From Pseudomonas poae (lineage in GTDB: Bacteria; Pseudomonadota; Gammaproteobacteria; Pseudomonadales; Pseudomonadaceae), in assembly GCF_001439785.1 (NCBI RefSeq), contig NZ_JYLI01000020.1, positions 51,075 through 115,074 on the forward strand: a DNA stretch of 64,000 nt. The letters are read 5' to 3'. Below are positions 1 to 8,447 of this stretch, piece after piece. The notes beneath the pieces are model-generated. The model did not search any database and was not told where the DNA came from. It saw nothing but the letters and a program-made list of their open reading frames with translations. Position numbers and translations under genes: made by a program. Every line of letters begins with the position of its first letter. Positions within the stretch are counted from its first letter, which is position 1.

Positions 1-70
1 TGCCAAGGTTCACCTCCGGGAGAATGGTGCGTTTTTCATGGACCGTGAAAACGCCGCGGAGTGCGACCCT

Positions 71-120
71 GTGCTGCGCTCGCGCGCAGAGCGCAGCACC
101 GCACGCCGCCAGGCGTGCGG
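71..120. repeat. Two tandem hairpins after the manganese catalase gene
   Basis: Two perfect inverted repeats lie side by side. The first pairs 71-80 (GTGCTGCGCT) with 90-99. The second pairs 99-107 with 112-120. They start about ten bases beyond the catalase stop codon, so they could slow or end transcription of that leftward gene, but no T-tract follows, so a classical terminator is not shown. Bases 1-70 hold no gene I can support. Confidence 0.5.
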
Positions 121-130
121 TTGCTCCAGG

Positions 131-1015
131 TCAGAGATCTGGCTTGGGCTGCAGCCCCGACCCCAGGTCAGCGCCGGTCATCGGGTCGCTGGAAGGATCC
201 GAGAGTGTGCGAATTTTCATCGCATCCAATTGCGCCTCGTCGCTGGCGTCCAACTGCACGCTGGCGGTGCCGTCGCCGCCATCGACCGCCGGTTGCGGGT
301 CCTCGACGAACGTCCATTCCTCACCCTGATTCCACGGGCCGCGCACATCCTGCGCGCCTTGCGACATGTTGAAGTACACCTGAGTGAACTCAGGCATGCC
401 TGGCAACTTGCCTTGAGGGAAGTTGGGCTGAATGGCATGCAGGGCCTTTTCGAAGGACAGTTGATGCGCAATTTCCCGCGTCATCAAAAAGCCCAGCGCG
501 TCCTTGACGCCAGGATCGTCCGTGACGTTCATCAAACGCTCATAAACAATCTTGGCGCGGGCTTCGGCCGCGATATTGGAGCGCATGTCGGCGGTCGGCT
601 CGCCAATCGTGTCGATGTAGGCCGCGGTCCACGGCACGCCAGCGGAGTTGGTCAACGGCGAACCGGCGCCATACAACAGGCTGGTGATATGGGAGTCATT
701 GCCGGCGCCGTTGAGTGAGCGATACAGCTCGCCCTCCTCCTCCACGCCTTCGGCCATGCGGCCCTTGGCGCCCTTGTTGAGCATCACGATGATCGATCCG
801 ACGATCTCCAGGTGGCTGAGCTCTTCGGTGGCGATGTCCATCAGCAGATCCTTGCGCCCCGGATCGTCCTCGGCCAACGCCTGGGTGAAATAGCGGGACG
901 CAGCCGCCAATTCACCCTGGGCACCACCAAACTGTTCGAGCAACAGGTTCGCCAGGCCCGGATTGGGCTCGGCCACACGTACCGTGTATTGAAGTCGTTT
1001 GTTATGTAGAAACAT
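131..1015 (-). CDS. Manganese (non-haem) catalase
   Basis: Dimanganese catalase that splits hydrogen peroxide into water and oxygen in the cytoplasm. The predicted protein has 294 residues. The expected metal ligands are visible in a four-helix bundle pattern: Glu35, Glu65, His68, Glu151 and His184, at nearly the positions known for the Lactobacillus plantarum enzyme (35, 66, 69, 148, 181). I place the start at the ATG ending at 1015 because a GAGGAG ribosome-binding site sits just before it; an upstream in-frame start would add 36 residues of poor quality. The C-terminal tail is acidic and rich in Asp, Pro and Ser, as in proteobacterial members. It stands alone, with the chemoreceptor gene upstream on the same strand 168 bases away. 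Confidence 0.9.
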   Translation of the reverse strand: MFLHNKRLQYTVRVAEPNPGLANLLLEQFGGAQGELAAASRYFTQALAEDDPGRKDLLMDIATEELSHLEIVGSIIVMLNKGAKGRMAEGVEEEGELYRSLNGAGNDSHITSLLYGAGSPLTNSAGVPWTAAYIDTIGEPTADMRSNIAAEARAKIVYERLMNVTDDPGVKDALGFLMTREIAHQLSFEKALHAIQPNFPQGKLPGMPEFTQVYFNMSQGAQDVRGPWNQGEEWTFVEDPQPAVDGGDGTASVQLDASDEAQLDAMKIRTLSDPSSDPMTGADLGSGLQPKPDL

Positions 1016-1047
1016 GAACAATCTCCTCAGGCTTACTGAAAGTGACG

Positions 1048-1061
1048 GCATTCTGGAATGC
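1048..1061. promoter_or_regulatory. Palindrome upstream of the manganese catalase
   Basis: The sequence GCATTCTGGAATGC is a perfect 6-2-6 inverted repeat ending 33 bases before the catalase start. Its place in the 5' leader fits an operator or an RNA hairpin. I cannot assign a regulator from the sequence. Confidence 0.3.
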
Positions 1062-1183
1062 GCGCCTACCTTCATGTGAAGCATCGGGAGAGGGCAAAAT
1101 TTCAAAACAAACCTGAGTCTCACGACCAGCGGTTAAGCCCGCCGTAACAAGCGAAACGGCGGCTACAGGGCCTGGCGCGGCGG

Positions 1184-2497
1184 CTAACGCACCTGCGTCG
1201 CAAACCTGCCCACGGCATCCACCACCTGTTTGGCGCCGTCCTGAATTTCGACAATCACCTGGCCCGCCTGCGTGGCCAGCTCCAGCCCCTGCTCGGCCTG
1301 GGACTTGCTGTTGGCCATTTCGGCGACCGTTTCATCCACCAGTTTCTGGTTCTGCAACACCACCGAGGCGATCTCTTCGGTGGCCGTGCTCGTGCGACCG
1401 GCCAACTGGCGAACCTCATCGGCGACCACGGCAAAGCCGCGACCCTGCTCACCCGCGCGCGCCGCTTCGATGGCCGCGTTCAAGGCCAGCAGGTTGGTTT
1501 GCTGGGCGATGCTGCTGATGGTCTGGATGATCGAACTGATCAACAGCGACTGTTTGCCCAGGGCTTCGACGCCGCCGGAAGCCGCCTGCATGTCCACCGA
1601 AACCTTGCGCATGGTGTGCATCGTGTCATTGACCACCACGGCGCCGCGCTGGGCCGTCACGTCGGTCTGCCGGGAAATTTCAAAGGCCGTCTGCGCAGCC
1701 TCACTGACCTGTTGTTCGCGGGCCACCTGGTCGGTGACCACCGTGGCAAACTTCACCACTTTGCACAGCGTGCCTTCGGTGTCATACACCGGGTTGTAGG
1801 TCGCTTCCAGCCATACCGTTTCACCGCGACTGTCGATGCGTTCAAAGCGCCCGCCGACAAACTCGCCCTTGTTCAGAGTGGCCCAAAAATCCTTGTAGTG
1901 GTGTGACGCGACTTCTTCCGGCTTGCAGAAAATACGGTGATGACTGCCTTTGGCCTGGGCCAGGTTGTAGCCCATCGCCTTTAGGAACTGATCGTTGGCC
2001 ATCAGCACATGCCCGGAAAGGTCAAACTCGATCACCGCCGTCGAACGCAGCAAGGCATCGATGAAGGAGGTGTTTTCCGAAGCTTTTTCCAGACGCGAAG
2101 TGATGTTGGTGGCGTAACAGGTGATGTGGCTCAAACTGCCACTGGTATCGGTGATGGGCTGCCAGTGGGCGTGAATCCACACCAGCGAGCCGTCCGCATG
2201 CAGGTAGCGGTACTCGTCAGTGATTGACCTCCCGGCGCTGACGGCGGCGCGAAAGTTCTGATAGCACGGCAGCCTGGCGACGTACTGCGGAACGATATCG
2301 GCCATTGCCCGCCCCAGAAGCTGCTCCTGGGTGTAGCCCAGGGCGTTGGCGAAGTTGTCGTTGCAGGCCGTTATATTCAGCGTCGGATCAATGCTCAACG
2401 TCAGCATTTCGCGGTCCAGACCGTCGCGCAGTTGGCGCAGTTGCGCCAGCTCGGCAGCCTGAACATTGAGCTGTTGCTTGATTTTGGAGTTAAACAT
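1184..2497 (-). CDS. Soluble double-PAS methyl-accepting chemotaxis protein (BdlA-like)
   Basis: A 437-residue signalling protein with no membrane segment. Two PAS domains (about residues 25-140 and 150-265) are followed by a methyl-accepting signalling domain whose hairpin tip reads EQGRGFAVVADEVR near residue 350. This order and length match the P. aeruginosa biofilm-dispersion protein BdlA (PAS-PAS-MCP, about 417 residues), so the likely role is sensing an internal redox or small-molecule cue and acting on chemotaxis or c-di-GMP circuits. The C-terminal half of the usual MCP helical hairpin is short. It could instead be an Aer-type energy taxis receptor, but it lacks Aer's membrane anchor. 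Confidence 0.8.
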   Translation of the reverse strand: MFNSKIKQQLNVQAAELAQLRQLRDGLDREMLTLSIDPTLNITACNDNFANALGYTQEQLLGRAMADIVPQYVARLPCYQNFRAAVSAGRSITDEYRYLHADGSLVWIHAHWQPITDTSGSLSHITCYATNITSRLEKASENTSFIDALLRSTAVIEFDLSGHVLMANDQFLKAMGYNLAQAKGSHHRIFCKPEEVASHHYKDFWATLNKGEFVGGRFERIDSRGETVWLEATYNPVYDTEGTLCKVVKFATVVTDQVAREQQVSEAAQTAFEISRQTDVTAQRGAVVVNDTMHTMRKVSVDMQAASGGVEALGKQSLLISSIIQTISSIAQQTNLLALNAAIEAARAGEQGRGFAVVADEVRQLAGRTSTATEEIASVVLQNQKLVDETVAEMANSKSQAEQGLELATQAGQVIVEIQDGAKQVVDAVGRFATQVR

Positions 2498-2630
2498 GGG
2501 GCAGCGCCTCTGGGGTCATACTCAGGCTATCGGCAAGGCCAACGGCTTATTGAGGCCCCGTGCAAAGCGGCTGATGGAATGTCGGCGCACGTTGCAACGG
2601 CGATTCTTTGCGCCTATCGTGACCAATAAC

Positions 2631-2658
2631 TTATACAAGGTGAATTGCATTGTACAAG
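2631..2658. promoter_or_regulatory. Direct repeat TTRTACAAG at the DCC gene start
   Basis: TTATACAAG at 2631-2639 and TTGTACAAG at 2650-2658 repeat with a 19-base period, about two helical turns. The second copy contains the palindrome TTGTACAA and overlaps the proposed TTG start codon. This could be an operator for a MerR-like or other regulator; no regulator gene lies next to it. Confidence 0.25.
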
Positions 2659-3096
2659 AACGCCCAATGGCCTTTGACGCTCTACTTTGATGGCGATTGC
2701 CCACTTTGCGCACGCGAGATCAAGCTGCTCAGCGCCCATGCCGCGCCGGACCGCCTGCTGTTCGTTGACATCAGCGCTGAGGCATTCGACGCGACGCCCC
2801 TGGGGTTCACTGCGGCGGACATGGCCTCATCGCTGCATGCCAGGTTTGACGATGGCACCTGGGTCACCGGCCTGGACGCAACACTCTGGAGCTGGCGGGC
2901 AGCTGGCTTGGGTGTCTGGGCCGCGCCGCTGTCATGGCGGCTGACACGGCCGCTGCTGAACATCGGCTATCGCCTGTTCTGCCGCTTTCGCCCCCACCTG
3001 GCCTGGCTGCCGCATCCTGACGGCGGCGCTCGCTGTGGCGCGGATGGCTGCGCGGTGCCCGACAGCCGGACGACGAAGGCGGACAAGAAAACCTAG
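2650..3096 (+). CDS. DUF393 / DCC-motif thiol-disulfide oxidoreductase-like protein
   Basis: A 148-residue protein with the family hallmark near its N-terminus, FDGDCPLC, in which Asp16-Cys17 give the DCC signature and Cys17/Cys20 form a CxxC pair. The fold is thioredoxin-like; a redox role is inferred for the family but the substrate is unknown. A TTG at 2650 is the best start, because an in-frame stop lies nine bases upstream and AAGG is suitably placed; no ATG is available before the motif. The C-terminal part has further cysteines (GARCGADGCAV). Its stop codon overlaps that of the convergent hydrolase gene by three bases. Confidence 0.8.
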   Translation: MYKNAQWPLTLYFDGDCPLCAREIKLLSAHAAPDRLLFVDISAEAFDATPLGFTAADMASSLHARFDDGTWVTGLDATLWSWRAAGLGVWAAPLSWRLTRPLLNIGYRLFCRFRPHLAWLPHPDGGARCGADGCAVPDSRTTKADKKT

Positions 3097-3935
3097 ACGT
3101 CCAACAGCTCGTCAAGGAAGGCGATGACCAGCCGGTTGAACGTCTCGGCCTGGTCGTCATGCACGTAATGGCTGGCATCCGCCACTTCGGCGGTGCGCAC
3201 CCGTGCGTTGCTCTCGCGCATGGCTTGCAGCGTTGCCGCCGGCAGGAAATCCGAGCGCGCGCCGCGTATGAACAGTGTCGGGCAATCGAGGGCACGCACC
3301 GCCGGCCATAAATCGGTGGGCTCGATGCTCAGGCGTGCCTCGGCGATGCCCTGCTGATCGTGGCGCCAGGTGATAACGCCGGCGCTTTCTTTCATCGAGT
3401 GTGCCAGCCGGGAGGCCAGGCCCTGCTCCGACAAGCCGGGGCGTGAGGCCTGCCAGAACGCGCGGGCAGCGTCCCAACTCTCGAAGTTCAGCGGGGTCTG
3501 GTTCATCTCGCGGCGGATGCGCGCGGCGCCGTCGCCCTGGCTGGAGGAGCCGGGGCCGATGTCTTCGATGATCAGGCCCAGCAGGCGGTCGGGGTTTTGT
3601 CGGGCGTATTCCAGGGCGTTGGCGCCGCCCAGGGAGTGGCCCAGCAGGAAGAAGTACTCGAGGCCGGCGTGGGCGACGAAGTCTTGCAGGTCGTCGACGT
3701 AGGATTGCGTGTGGTAGCTGGTGGGCGGTGCCCAGTCGCTCAGGCCGCGACCGCGTTGGTCCAGGGCGTAGACGCAGAAGCCGGGGCCGAGCGCCTGGAC
3801 CAGTGATTCCCAGGTTTGTGCGTAGGCGCGCAGGCCGTGGAGCAGGACCAGGGGGGTGTCGCTTGGGTGGCCCCAGCGCAGGACGTGCAGGTTGAGGCCG
3901 GTGCGGTTGGTGAAGAAGCTGCTGGTTGGGGGCAT
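3093..3935 (-). CDS. Alpha/beta-fold hydrolase
   Basis: A 280-residue hydrolase of the alpha/beta superfamily. The oxyanion HG motif is at residues 33-34, the nucleophile elbow GHSLGG puts the catalytic serine at 101, and the catalytic His is probably that in ADASHYVHDD near residue 260. The closest pattern is epoxide hydrolase or 2-hydroxymuconate-semialdehyde hydrolase-like enzymes, but the substrate is not readable from sequence. The ATG ending at 3935 is chosen because the protein begins just before its first beta strand; the longer frame runs into repeat DNA. It is single, with a large repeat region upstream. Confidence 0.8.
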   Translation of the reverse strand: MPPTSSFFTNRTGLNLHVLRWGHPSDTPLVLLHGLRAYAQTWESLVQALGPGFCVYALDQRGRGLSDWAPPTSYHTQSYVDDLQDFVAHAGLEYFFLLGHSLGGANALEYARQNPDRLLGLIIEDIGPGSSSQGDGAARIRREMNQTPLNFESWDAARAFWQASRPGLSEQGLASRLAHSMKESAGVITWRHDQQGIAEARLSIEPTDLWPAVRALDCPTLFIRGARSDFLPAATLQAMRESNARVRTAEVADASHYVHDDQAETFNRLVIAFLDELLDV

Positions 3936-4004
3936 TGGTTGGGTCCGCCGGAGTGGAGGTGATCGAGTGTCTTGGGGACGGTTATGGGGTTGGCACGGTT
4001 TTAA

Positions 4005-4349
4005 TGTGGGAGCTGGCTTGCCTGCGATAGCGGTTTGACTGTGTACATATCCGTTGCTGCGGTGATGGCGGAGATTGGTTCCGCCCTTACGGCGGGTCAC
4101 TTTTGGAAAAGAGCCCCAAAAGTAACCAAAAGGGCTCTTGCCCCACCACTCGGCACCTCGCTCACGCTCGGTGTGCCCGCACGCAGGCTTGAATCCGTGG
4201 GCCGCCGCAATGGGCCATCCCTGGCCCAGTGCGGCTAACCCGGCGTCCTGCCGGGTTACCCACGGATTCAAGCCTGCGTGCGGCCAGCGTGGTTGACGGG
4301 GCGCTTGAGATCAAAATCAAGATCAACAGCCAGATCAAAAGCCAGATCA
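4005..4349 (+). repeat. Multi-copy intergenic repeat, copy 1 (with inserted inverted repeat)
   Basis: This region between the hydrolase and FAD-oxidase genes has no gene. It is a copy of a repeat also seen at 31568-31809 and, shortened, at 33890-33970. It begins TGTGGGAGCTGGCTTGCC, contains ATATCCGTTGCTGCGGTGATGG and short hairpins such as 4109-4116 with 4132-4139, and ends in an ATCAAAA-rich stretch. Relative to copy 2 it carries about 105 extra bases bounded by a perfect 25-base inverted repeat (4177-4201 with 4259-4283). Confidence 0.85.
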
Positions 4350-4358
4350 AAAGCGTTT

Positions 4359-5651
4359 TTAGAAACGGTCGAAGCGGTACGGGCTTGGGTCGATGATTGG
4401 GGGATGGCCGCTGATGAGGTCGGCGGCCAGTTGGCCGGCGGCTGGTGAGGTGCCGAAGCCGTGGCCGGAGAAGCCGGTGGCGACGGTGAGGCCGGGGATC
4501 TTTTCGACGGGGCCGATGACCGGGTTGGAGTCCGGTGTGACGTCGATGGTGCCGGCCCAGGTCTGGGCGATTCGGACTTGCTCGAACACCGGCCAGGCGG
4601 CTTTGAGGTTGTTCATCGCGTCGTCGTTCAGCCGTGGGTTGGCGGCCGGGTCCTGGGTGCGCACGCGTTCGAACGGGCTGATGCTGTCGGCCGACCAGCG
4701 TCGCGACAGGGCCAGGTCGCTGAAGAAGTATTTGCCCAACGACACGTTCAACACGCTGCGCTGCGCACGAAATTGGGGCATGTATTGCCTGGCCAGCAAC
4801 AGGTGGTCAAGGGTCAGGAATGCATCCAGCTTGCCGCGCTGGGTGATGATGAAGCCGCCGTCCTTGTGTTTGCGAAACGAAAAATCCGGCGCGCCCACGG
4901 CGATTTCGGTGGGGCCTTGCATGGGGTGGGTGCGCAGCACCGAGCAGGTCAGGGCCAGGGTCGGCAATGACACGCCGAGGTTGCCCAGAAAGCGTCGCGA
5001 CCACATGCCACCGGCGAGCAAGACCTGGTCGCAGCGGATCTCGCCTTTTTCCGTGACCACGCCGCTTACCTTGCCGGCCGACATCTGCAGCGTGCGCACC
5101 GCGCACTGCTCGATAATCACCACGCCCAGGGCCATGGCCGCCTTGGCAATCGCGCTGCTGGCCAGGGTCGGTTCGGCGCGGGCGTCGGACGCGGTGTAGA
5201 TCCCGCCGGCCCACTCGCCCTGGCCACCGGGCACGCGCTGCGCGATTTCGCGATTACTGAGCAACTGCGAATCCAGGGACAGATGCTCGACCGACTTGAG
5301 CCAGCCTTCATGCATCGCCATCTGCGCTTCGTTGCGGGCGACGAACATAATGCCCTCTTGCCGATAGCCGACGTCCGCGCCGACCCGTTCAGGCATTTGC
5401 GCCCACAGGCGGTCGGCGGCCAGGGCCAGCGGAATGTCGTGAGCGTGGCGGCTGGTCTTGCGCACCCAGCCCAGGTTGCGCGAGGACTGTTCCCCGGCGA
5501 TACGGCCCTTTTCCAGGACCACCACCGGGATATCGCGCTCAGCCAGCGCCAGCGCGGCGGTCAAGCCAATGATTCCGCCGCCGATGATGACGACGGACGT
5601 GGCAGAGGGAAACTCGGTGGACGTGTTCACGGGCGCAATAGTCGGGGCCAT
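4359..5651 (-). CDS. FAD-dependent amine/amino-acid oxidoreductase (DadA-like)
   Basis: A 430-residue flavoprotein of the D-amino-acid dehydrogenase / glycine oxidase family. The FAD-binding Rossmann motif GGGIIG is at residues 24-29 followed by the acidic residue of the second strand (VVVLEKG), and the C-terminal GxATGFSGHGFG segment is typical. It probably oxidises an amine or amino acid to an imine that then hydrolyses. It is the third gene of a leftward operon after the ornithine-cyclodeaminase-like and RidA-like genes, a trio that resembles part of the tyramine-oxidation (tyn) genes described in P. putida. The start ending at 5651 is favoured; an earlier alternative adds 12 residues. Confidence 0.8.
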   Translation of the reverse strand: MAPTIAPVNTSTEFPSATSVVIIGGGIIGLTAALALAERDIPVVVLEKGRIAGEQSSRNLGWVRKTSRHAHDIPLALAADRLWAQMPERVGADVGYRQEGIMFVARNEAQMAMHEGWLKSVEHLSLDSQLLSNREIAQRVPGGQGEWAGGIYTASDARAEPTLASSAIAKAAMALGVVIIEQCAVRTLQMSAGKVSGVVTEKGEIRCDQVLLAGGMWSRRFLGNLGVSLPTLALTCSVLRTHPMQGPTEIAVGAPDFSFRKHKDGGFIITQRGKLDAFLTLDHLLLARQYMPQFRAQRSVLNVSLGKYFFSDLALSRRWSADSISPFERVRTQDPAANPRLNDDAMNNLKAAWPVFEQVRIAQTWAGTIDVTPDSNPVIGPVEKIPGLTVATGFSGHGFGTSPAAGQLAADLISGHPPIIDPSPYRFDRF

Positions 5652-5709
5652 GATCAAGACTCGCAAAACAATGAAAGTCGGCCGCACGAATGCACGGCCG
5701 CGTCGCGGA

Positions 5710-6132
5710 TTACTGCGCCAGGCGAATCAGTTCCACCTGCGCCTTGGAGGCGTTGCGGTAAGCCGTCACCTCCAGCTCCACCTTGTAGACCGTCGAGCCC
5801 AGCGGCGGGCAGGTCACGGTACTGGCAGGGTCGACGCCGCGAAACTTTTCGCCGATCAGCCCCATCACCGCTGGCACGTCGCTGGGGTTCTGGATGAACA
5901 CCCGCGAGCACACCACGTCGGCCAGGCTGGCATCGACTGCCTTCAAGGCCGACTCGATGTTGGCAAAGACCTGGTGCGTCTGCTCCAGAACGTCTTCGGG
6001 GATCAGTTTGGTCTGCGGGTTGCGGCCAGCGGTATTGGATACGTAGATCCAGTTGTCCACCACCACCAGGCGTGAATAGCTGGCCTGGTCTTCGAACGGC
6101 GAACCGGTCTTGAGCTTGATGATCTTGGTCAT
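5710..6132 (-). CDS. RidA/YjgF/UK114 family protein
   Basis: A 140-residue Rid-family protein. Canonical RidA proteins hydrolyse reactive enamine/imine intermediates using a conserved arginine in a PARS-type segment (Arg105 in Salmonella RidA). Here the matching segment reads PASTVTCPPL around residues 102-111, with no arginine, so the usual imine deaminase activity may be missing or altered. The gene lies 33 bases after the cyclodeaminase-like gene and 58 before the FAD oxidase, so a role with the imine made by the oxidase is a natural inference. Confidence 0.85.
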   Translation of the reverse strand: MTKIIKLKTGSPFEDQASYSRLVVVDNWIYVSNTAGRNPQTKLIPEDVLEQTHQVFANIESALKAVDASLADVVCSRVFIQNPSDVPAVMGLIGEKFRGVDPASTVTCPPLGSTVYKVELEVTAYRNASKAQVELIRLAQ

Positions 6133-6165
6133 GTCGAAGGTCTCTTCAGTTGGGTAAGGAACGGC

Positions 6166-7305
6166 TCAGCGCAGCTCAGGGGTTTCCCACAGGTTCAGCT
6201 TCACGCCGATGCCCTGTTTGATGGCGTTGCGGTACACCACCGTGCCCCACGCCACGTCCTCGACCGGCATGCCGCCGACCGACATGATGATGATCTCGTC
6301 ATCGTTGCGACGGCCCTGGGCATCGCCAGCGATGATCCTGCCGATGTCTTCCAGCTCTTCGTGCTGCATCTTGCCTTCGGCAATCATGTCCATGAACCGC
6401 ACGCCAATCACCGGCACGTTGTGGTGTGCAGGCTTGGGCAGTTCGTCGAACCAGGCTTCGTACAGGCGGGTGTTGTCCAGCACCTTGCGCACGTCGGCAC
6501 GCTCCATGCCTTCGTCCAGCGAGCAGGACGCGGGCATCGCCATAAAGCATCCCGGCTTGACCCACTCGCGCTTCACGATTGGGTAGGTCGAGGGGTCGCC
6601 GGTCTCACCGGAGCTACAATAAGTAACAAGGTCAGAATCGCGGACCACCTCTTCGAGGCTGTCGACCACCTTGATCGTGGTGATCTGCGGATAGGTTTGC
6701 TTCACCCAGCCAATAAAATCATTCAGGCTTTTCTCGCCACGCCCTTTGATCTTCAAGGTGTCGATATGCGGGCAAACGGCGATGAACGCGGCGAGCGTGG
6801 TCTTGCCCATCACCCCCGGACCGAGCAGGCCGACCACTTTCGCGTCCTTGCGGGCCAGGTGCCGCGCGCCGACGCCGGGGATCGCACCGGTGCGGTACGC
6901 CGACAGCAGGTTGGCGGACATATGCGCCAAAGGAGCGCCGGTGTCAGGGTCATTGAGGGTGAACATCAGGATCGAACGCGGCAGGCCTTTCTCGCGATTG
7001 GCGATGTTGGAGCCGTACCATTTCACGCCTGCGGTGCAGAAGTTGCCGCCCAGGTAGGCCGGCATCGCCATCATGCGGCGGTCGGCGGTGGGTTTGGGCA
7101 TGTTGGGAAACGGCGAATCCTTCGGGAATATCACCATCGCACCATGGGAATCGTTGTTCGGCCCGGCCATGCGGTAGTCGCCGCTGTAGAGCAGGCCGAA
7201 CATTTCTTCCATGGTATTCACACAGGCGAGCATGTCGGTGACGCCGGCGCGGATCATGTCCTGTTCGGACAGGTAGACGAAGTCTATTTTTGCAGTAGTG
7301 GACAT
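6166..7305 (-). CDS. Ornithine cyclodeaminase / mu-crystallin family protein (tyramine-oxidase subunit-B-like)
   Basis: A 379-residue protein of the OCD/mu-crystallin family. An NAD(P)-binding Rossmann motif (GLLGPGVMGKTT) begins near residue 156, after the substrate-binding half. Family members catalyse imine reduction or cyclodeamination. From memory, close relatives in Pseudomonas are named tyramine oxidase subunit B because they sit in tyramine/dopamine catabolic clusters; the present order with an FAD oxidase, a Rid protein and a divergent AraC gene agrees with that. It is the first gene of the operon, with a 184-base divergent promoter region upstream. Confidence 0.8.
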   Translation of the reverse strand: MSTTAKIDFVYLSEQDMIRAGVTDMLACVNTMEEMFGLLYSGDYRMAGPNNDSHGAMVIFPKDSPFPNMPKPTADRRMMAMPAYLGGNFCTAGVKWYGSNIANREKGLPRSILMFTLNDPDTGAPLAHMSANLLSAYRTGAIPGVGARHLARKDAKVVGLLGPGVMGKTTLAAFIAVCPHIDTLKIKGRGEKSLNDFIGWVKQTYPQITTIKVVDSLEEVVRDSDLVTYCSSGETGDPSTYPIVKREWVKPGCFMAMPASCSLDEGMERADVRKVLDNTRLYEAWFDELPKPAHHNVPVIGVRFMDMIAEGKMQHEELEDIGRIIAGDAQGRRNDDEIIIMSVGGMPVEDVAWGTVVYRNAIKQGIGVKLNLWETPELR

Positions 7306-7489
7306 TATTATTCTCGGCTGAAGGTGATATCGCTGCGGTAGGCGCGGCTCCCACGCTATCGAGGTCGAGTATCGGGCGGTGTTGCGCGCCGGTATTGTAA
7401 ATTTCGGACATCACGGCTCGGCGCACAGCCAGAAGTTGGCGCGATACGTGCGTGAATATTCGTGCCTATTTCCATAGCAAGGTCCGGAC
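7306..7489. promoter_or_regulatory. Divergent promoter region between amine-oxidation operon and AraC gene
   Basis: The 184 bases between two divergently read genes must hold both promoters and probably the AraC operator. I see no clear long palindrome or repeat in it, so no exact site is called. Confidence 0.5.
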
Positions 7490-8317
7490 ATGCTCAACTT
7501 GTGTTCACCGCTGTCGCGGCAGCACACCGCTTATGAACAACCCTGGTTCGTGCTCAACTCATCGCGGTATGCGGTAGTGCCCTGCGAACATCCGGCGATA
7601 TCGCACTTCTATGCCTTCGATGTCGCCCACTCGGCTGACCTGCTGGCGGTGCCGGATGGCTGCGTGGACATCGTGTTCGACTGCGATGCCACGCGCCCCA
7701 GCGTGAAAATCTGCGGTACGCCGCTGCAAGCCCAGCGGGTCGAACTGCTCCAGGGCCATCATTACTTTGGCGTACGCTTTGCGCCGGGGGTCATTCCAGG
7801 TTTCATCAATGTCATGGCCGAGGACCTGACCGAACAGGAGTGGGACCTGCTGCAAGTCTCGGCATTTGCCCAGAGCATGTTCGAGAACATCGTCAACGCC
7901 CCGCTGTTGCAGGACCAGATCAAGCTGTTCAACGACTACCTGGCGCCTCGCCTGATGGGCCGCACCTCGAAGCTGACCAGCCTGGTGATCCAGCAGGCGC
8001 TGGCCCATCGTGGCGATCTGCGCATCCAGCACCTGGAAGACCTCAGTGGCTACACCAGCCGCACGATTCATCGCCAGTTCAGCCAGGACACCGGCGTGTC
8101 GCCCAAGGCCTTCTTTCGGATCATTCGCTGCCAGGCCGCCCTGGACACGTTGAACAACCAGCGCGACGTGTCGTTCTCGGACCTGGCGCTGGACCTGGGC
8201 TTTTCCGATCAGTCGCACTTCCTGCGCGACTTCAAGAAGCTGGTCAGCACCACGCCCTGCGATTACCAGCGCAAAATGCTGCAGAGCGCTTACAACGAGC
8301 GCATCCGTTTCGCCTGA
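7490..8317 (+). CDS. AraC-family transcriptional regulator
   Basis: A 275-residue regulator. The N-terminal half contains the DUF6597-like sensory domain (PDGCVDIVFD near residue 55), and the C-terminal 100 residues hold the double helix-turn-helix of the AraC family, including TSRTIHRQFSQDTGVSPK and LGFSDQSHFLRDFKKL. It is divergent from the ornithine-cyclodeaminase-like operon, so it is the likely activator of that amine-oxidation operon, as TynR is for the tyramine genes of P. putida. The inducer cannot be read from the sequence. Confidence 0.85.
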   Translation: MLNLCSPLSRQHTAYEQPWFVLNSSRYAVVPCEHPAISHFYAFDVAHSADLLAVPDGCVDIVFDCDATRPSVKICGTPLQAQRVELLQGHHYFGVRFAPGVIPGFINVMAEDLTEQEWDLLQVSAFAQSMFENIVNAPLLQDQIKLFNDYLAPRLMGRTSKLTSLVIQQALAHRGDLRIQHLEDLSGYTSRTIHRQFSQDTGVSPKAFFRIIRCQAALDTLNNQRDVSFSDLALDLGFSDQSHFLRDFKKLVSTTPCDYQRKMLQSAYNERIRFA

Positions 8318-8447
8318 ACCCTCCCTCCCTGCGCAACCCTTTTTCTGCGGCCTCCACGCGTTCTCCACAATCCCTTCACTGACCCTGCACGCTTGCCAGG
8401 CATTATCGGCACCCGTTGAAATACCCAATACGCGCCACAGGTGCCCC

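Noticed and set aside
38..718. Rightward frame across the manganese catalase gene
   Set aside because: Antisense to a gene with clear catalase ligands; no family match.
2650..2657. TTGTACAA as a light-regulator (LitR/CarH-type) operator
   Set aside because: The palindrome is short, no MerR-type gene or photolyase is nearby, so the assignment cannot be supported.
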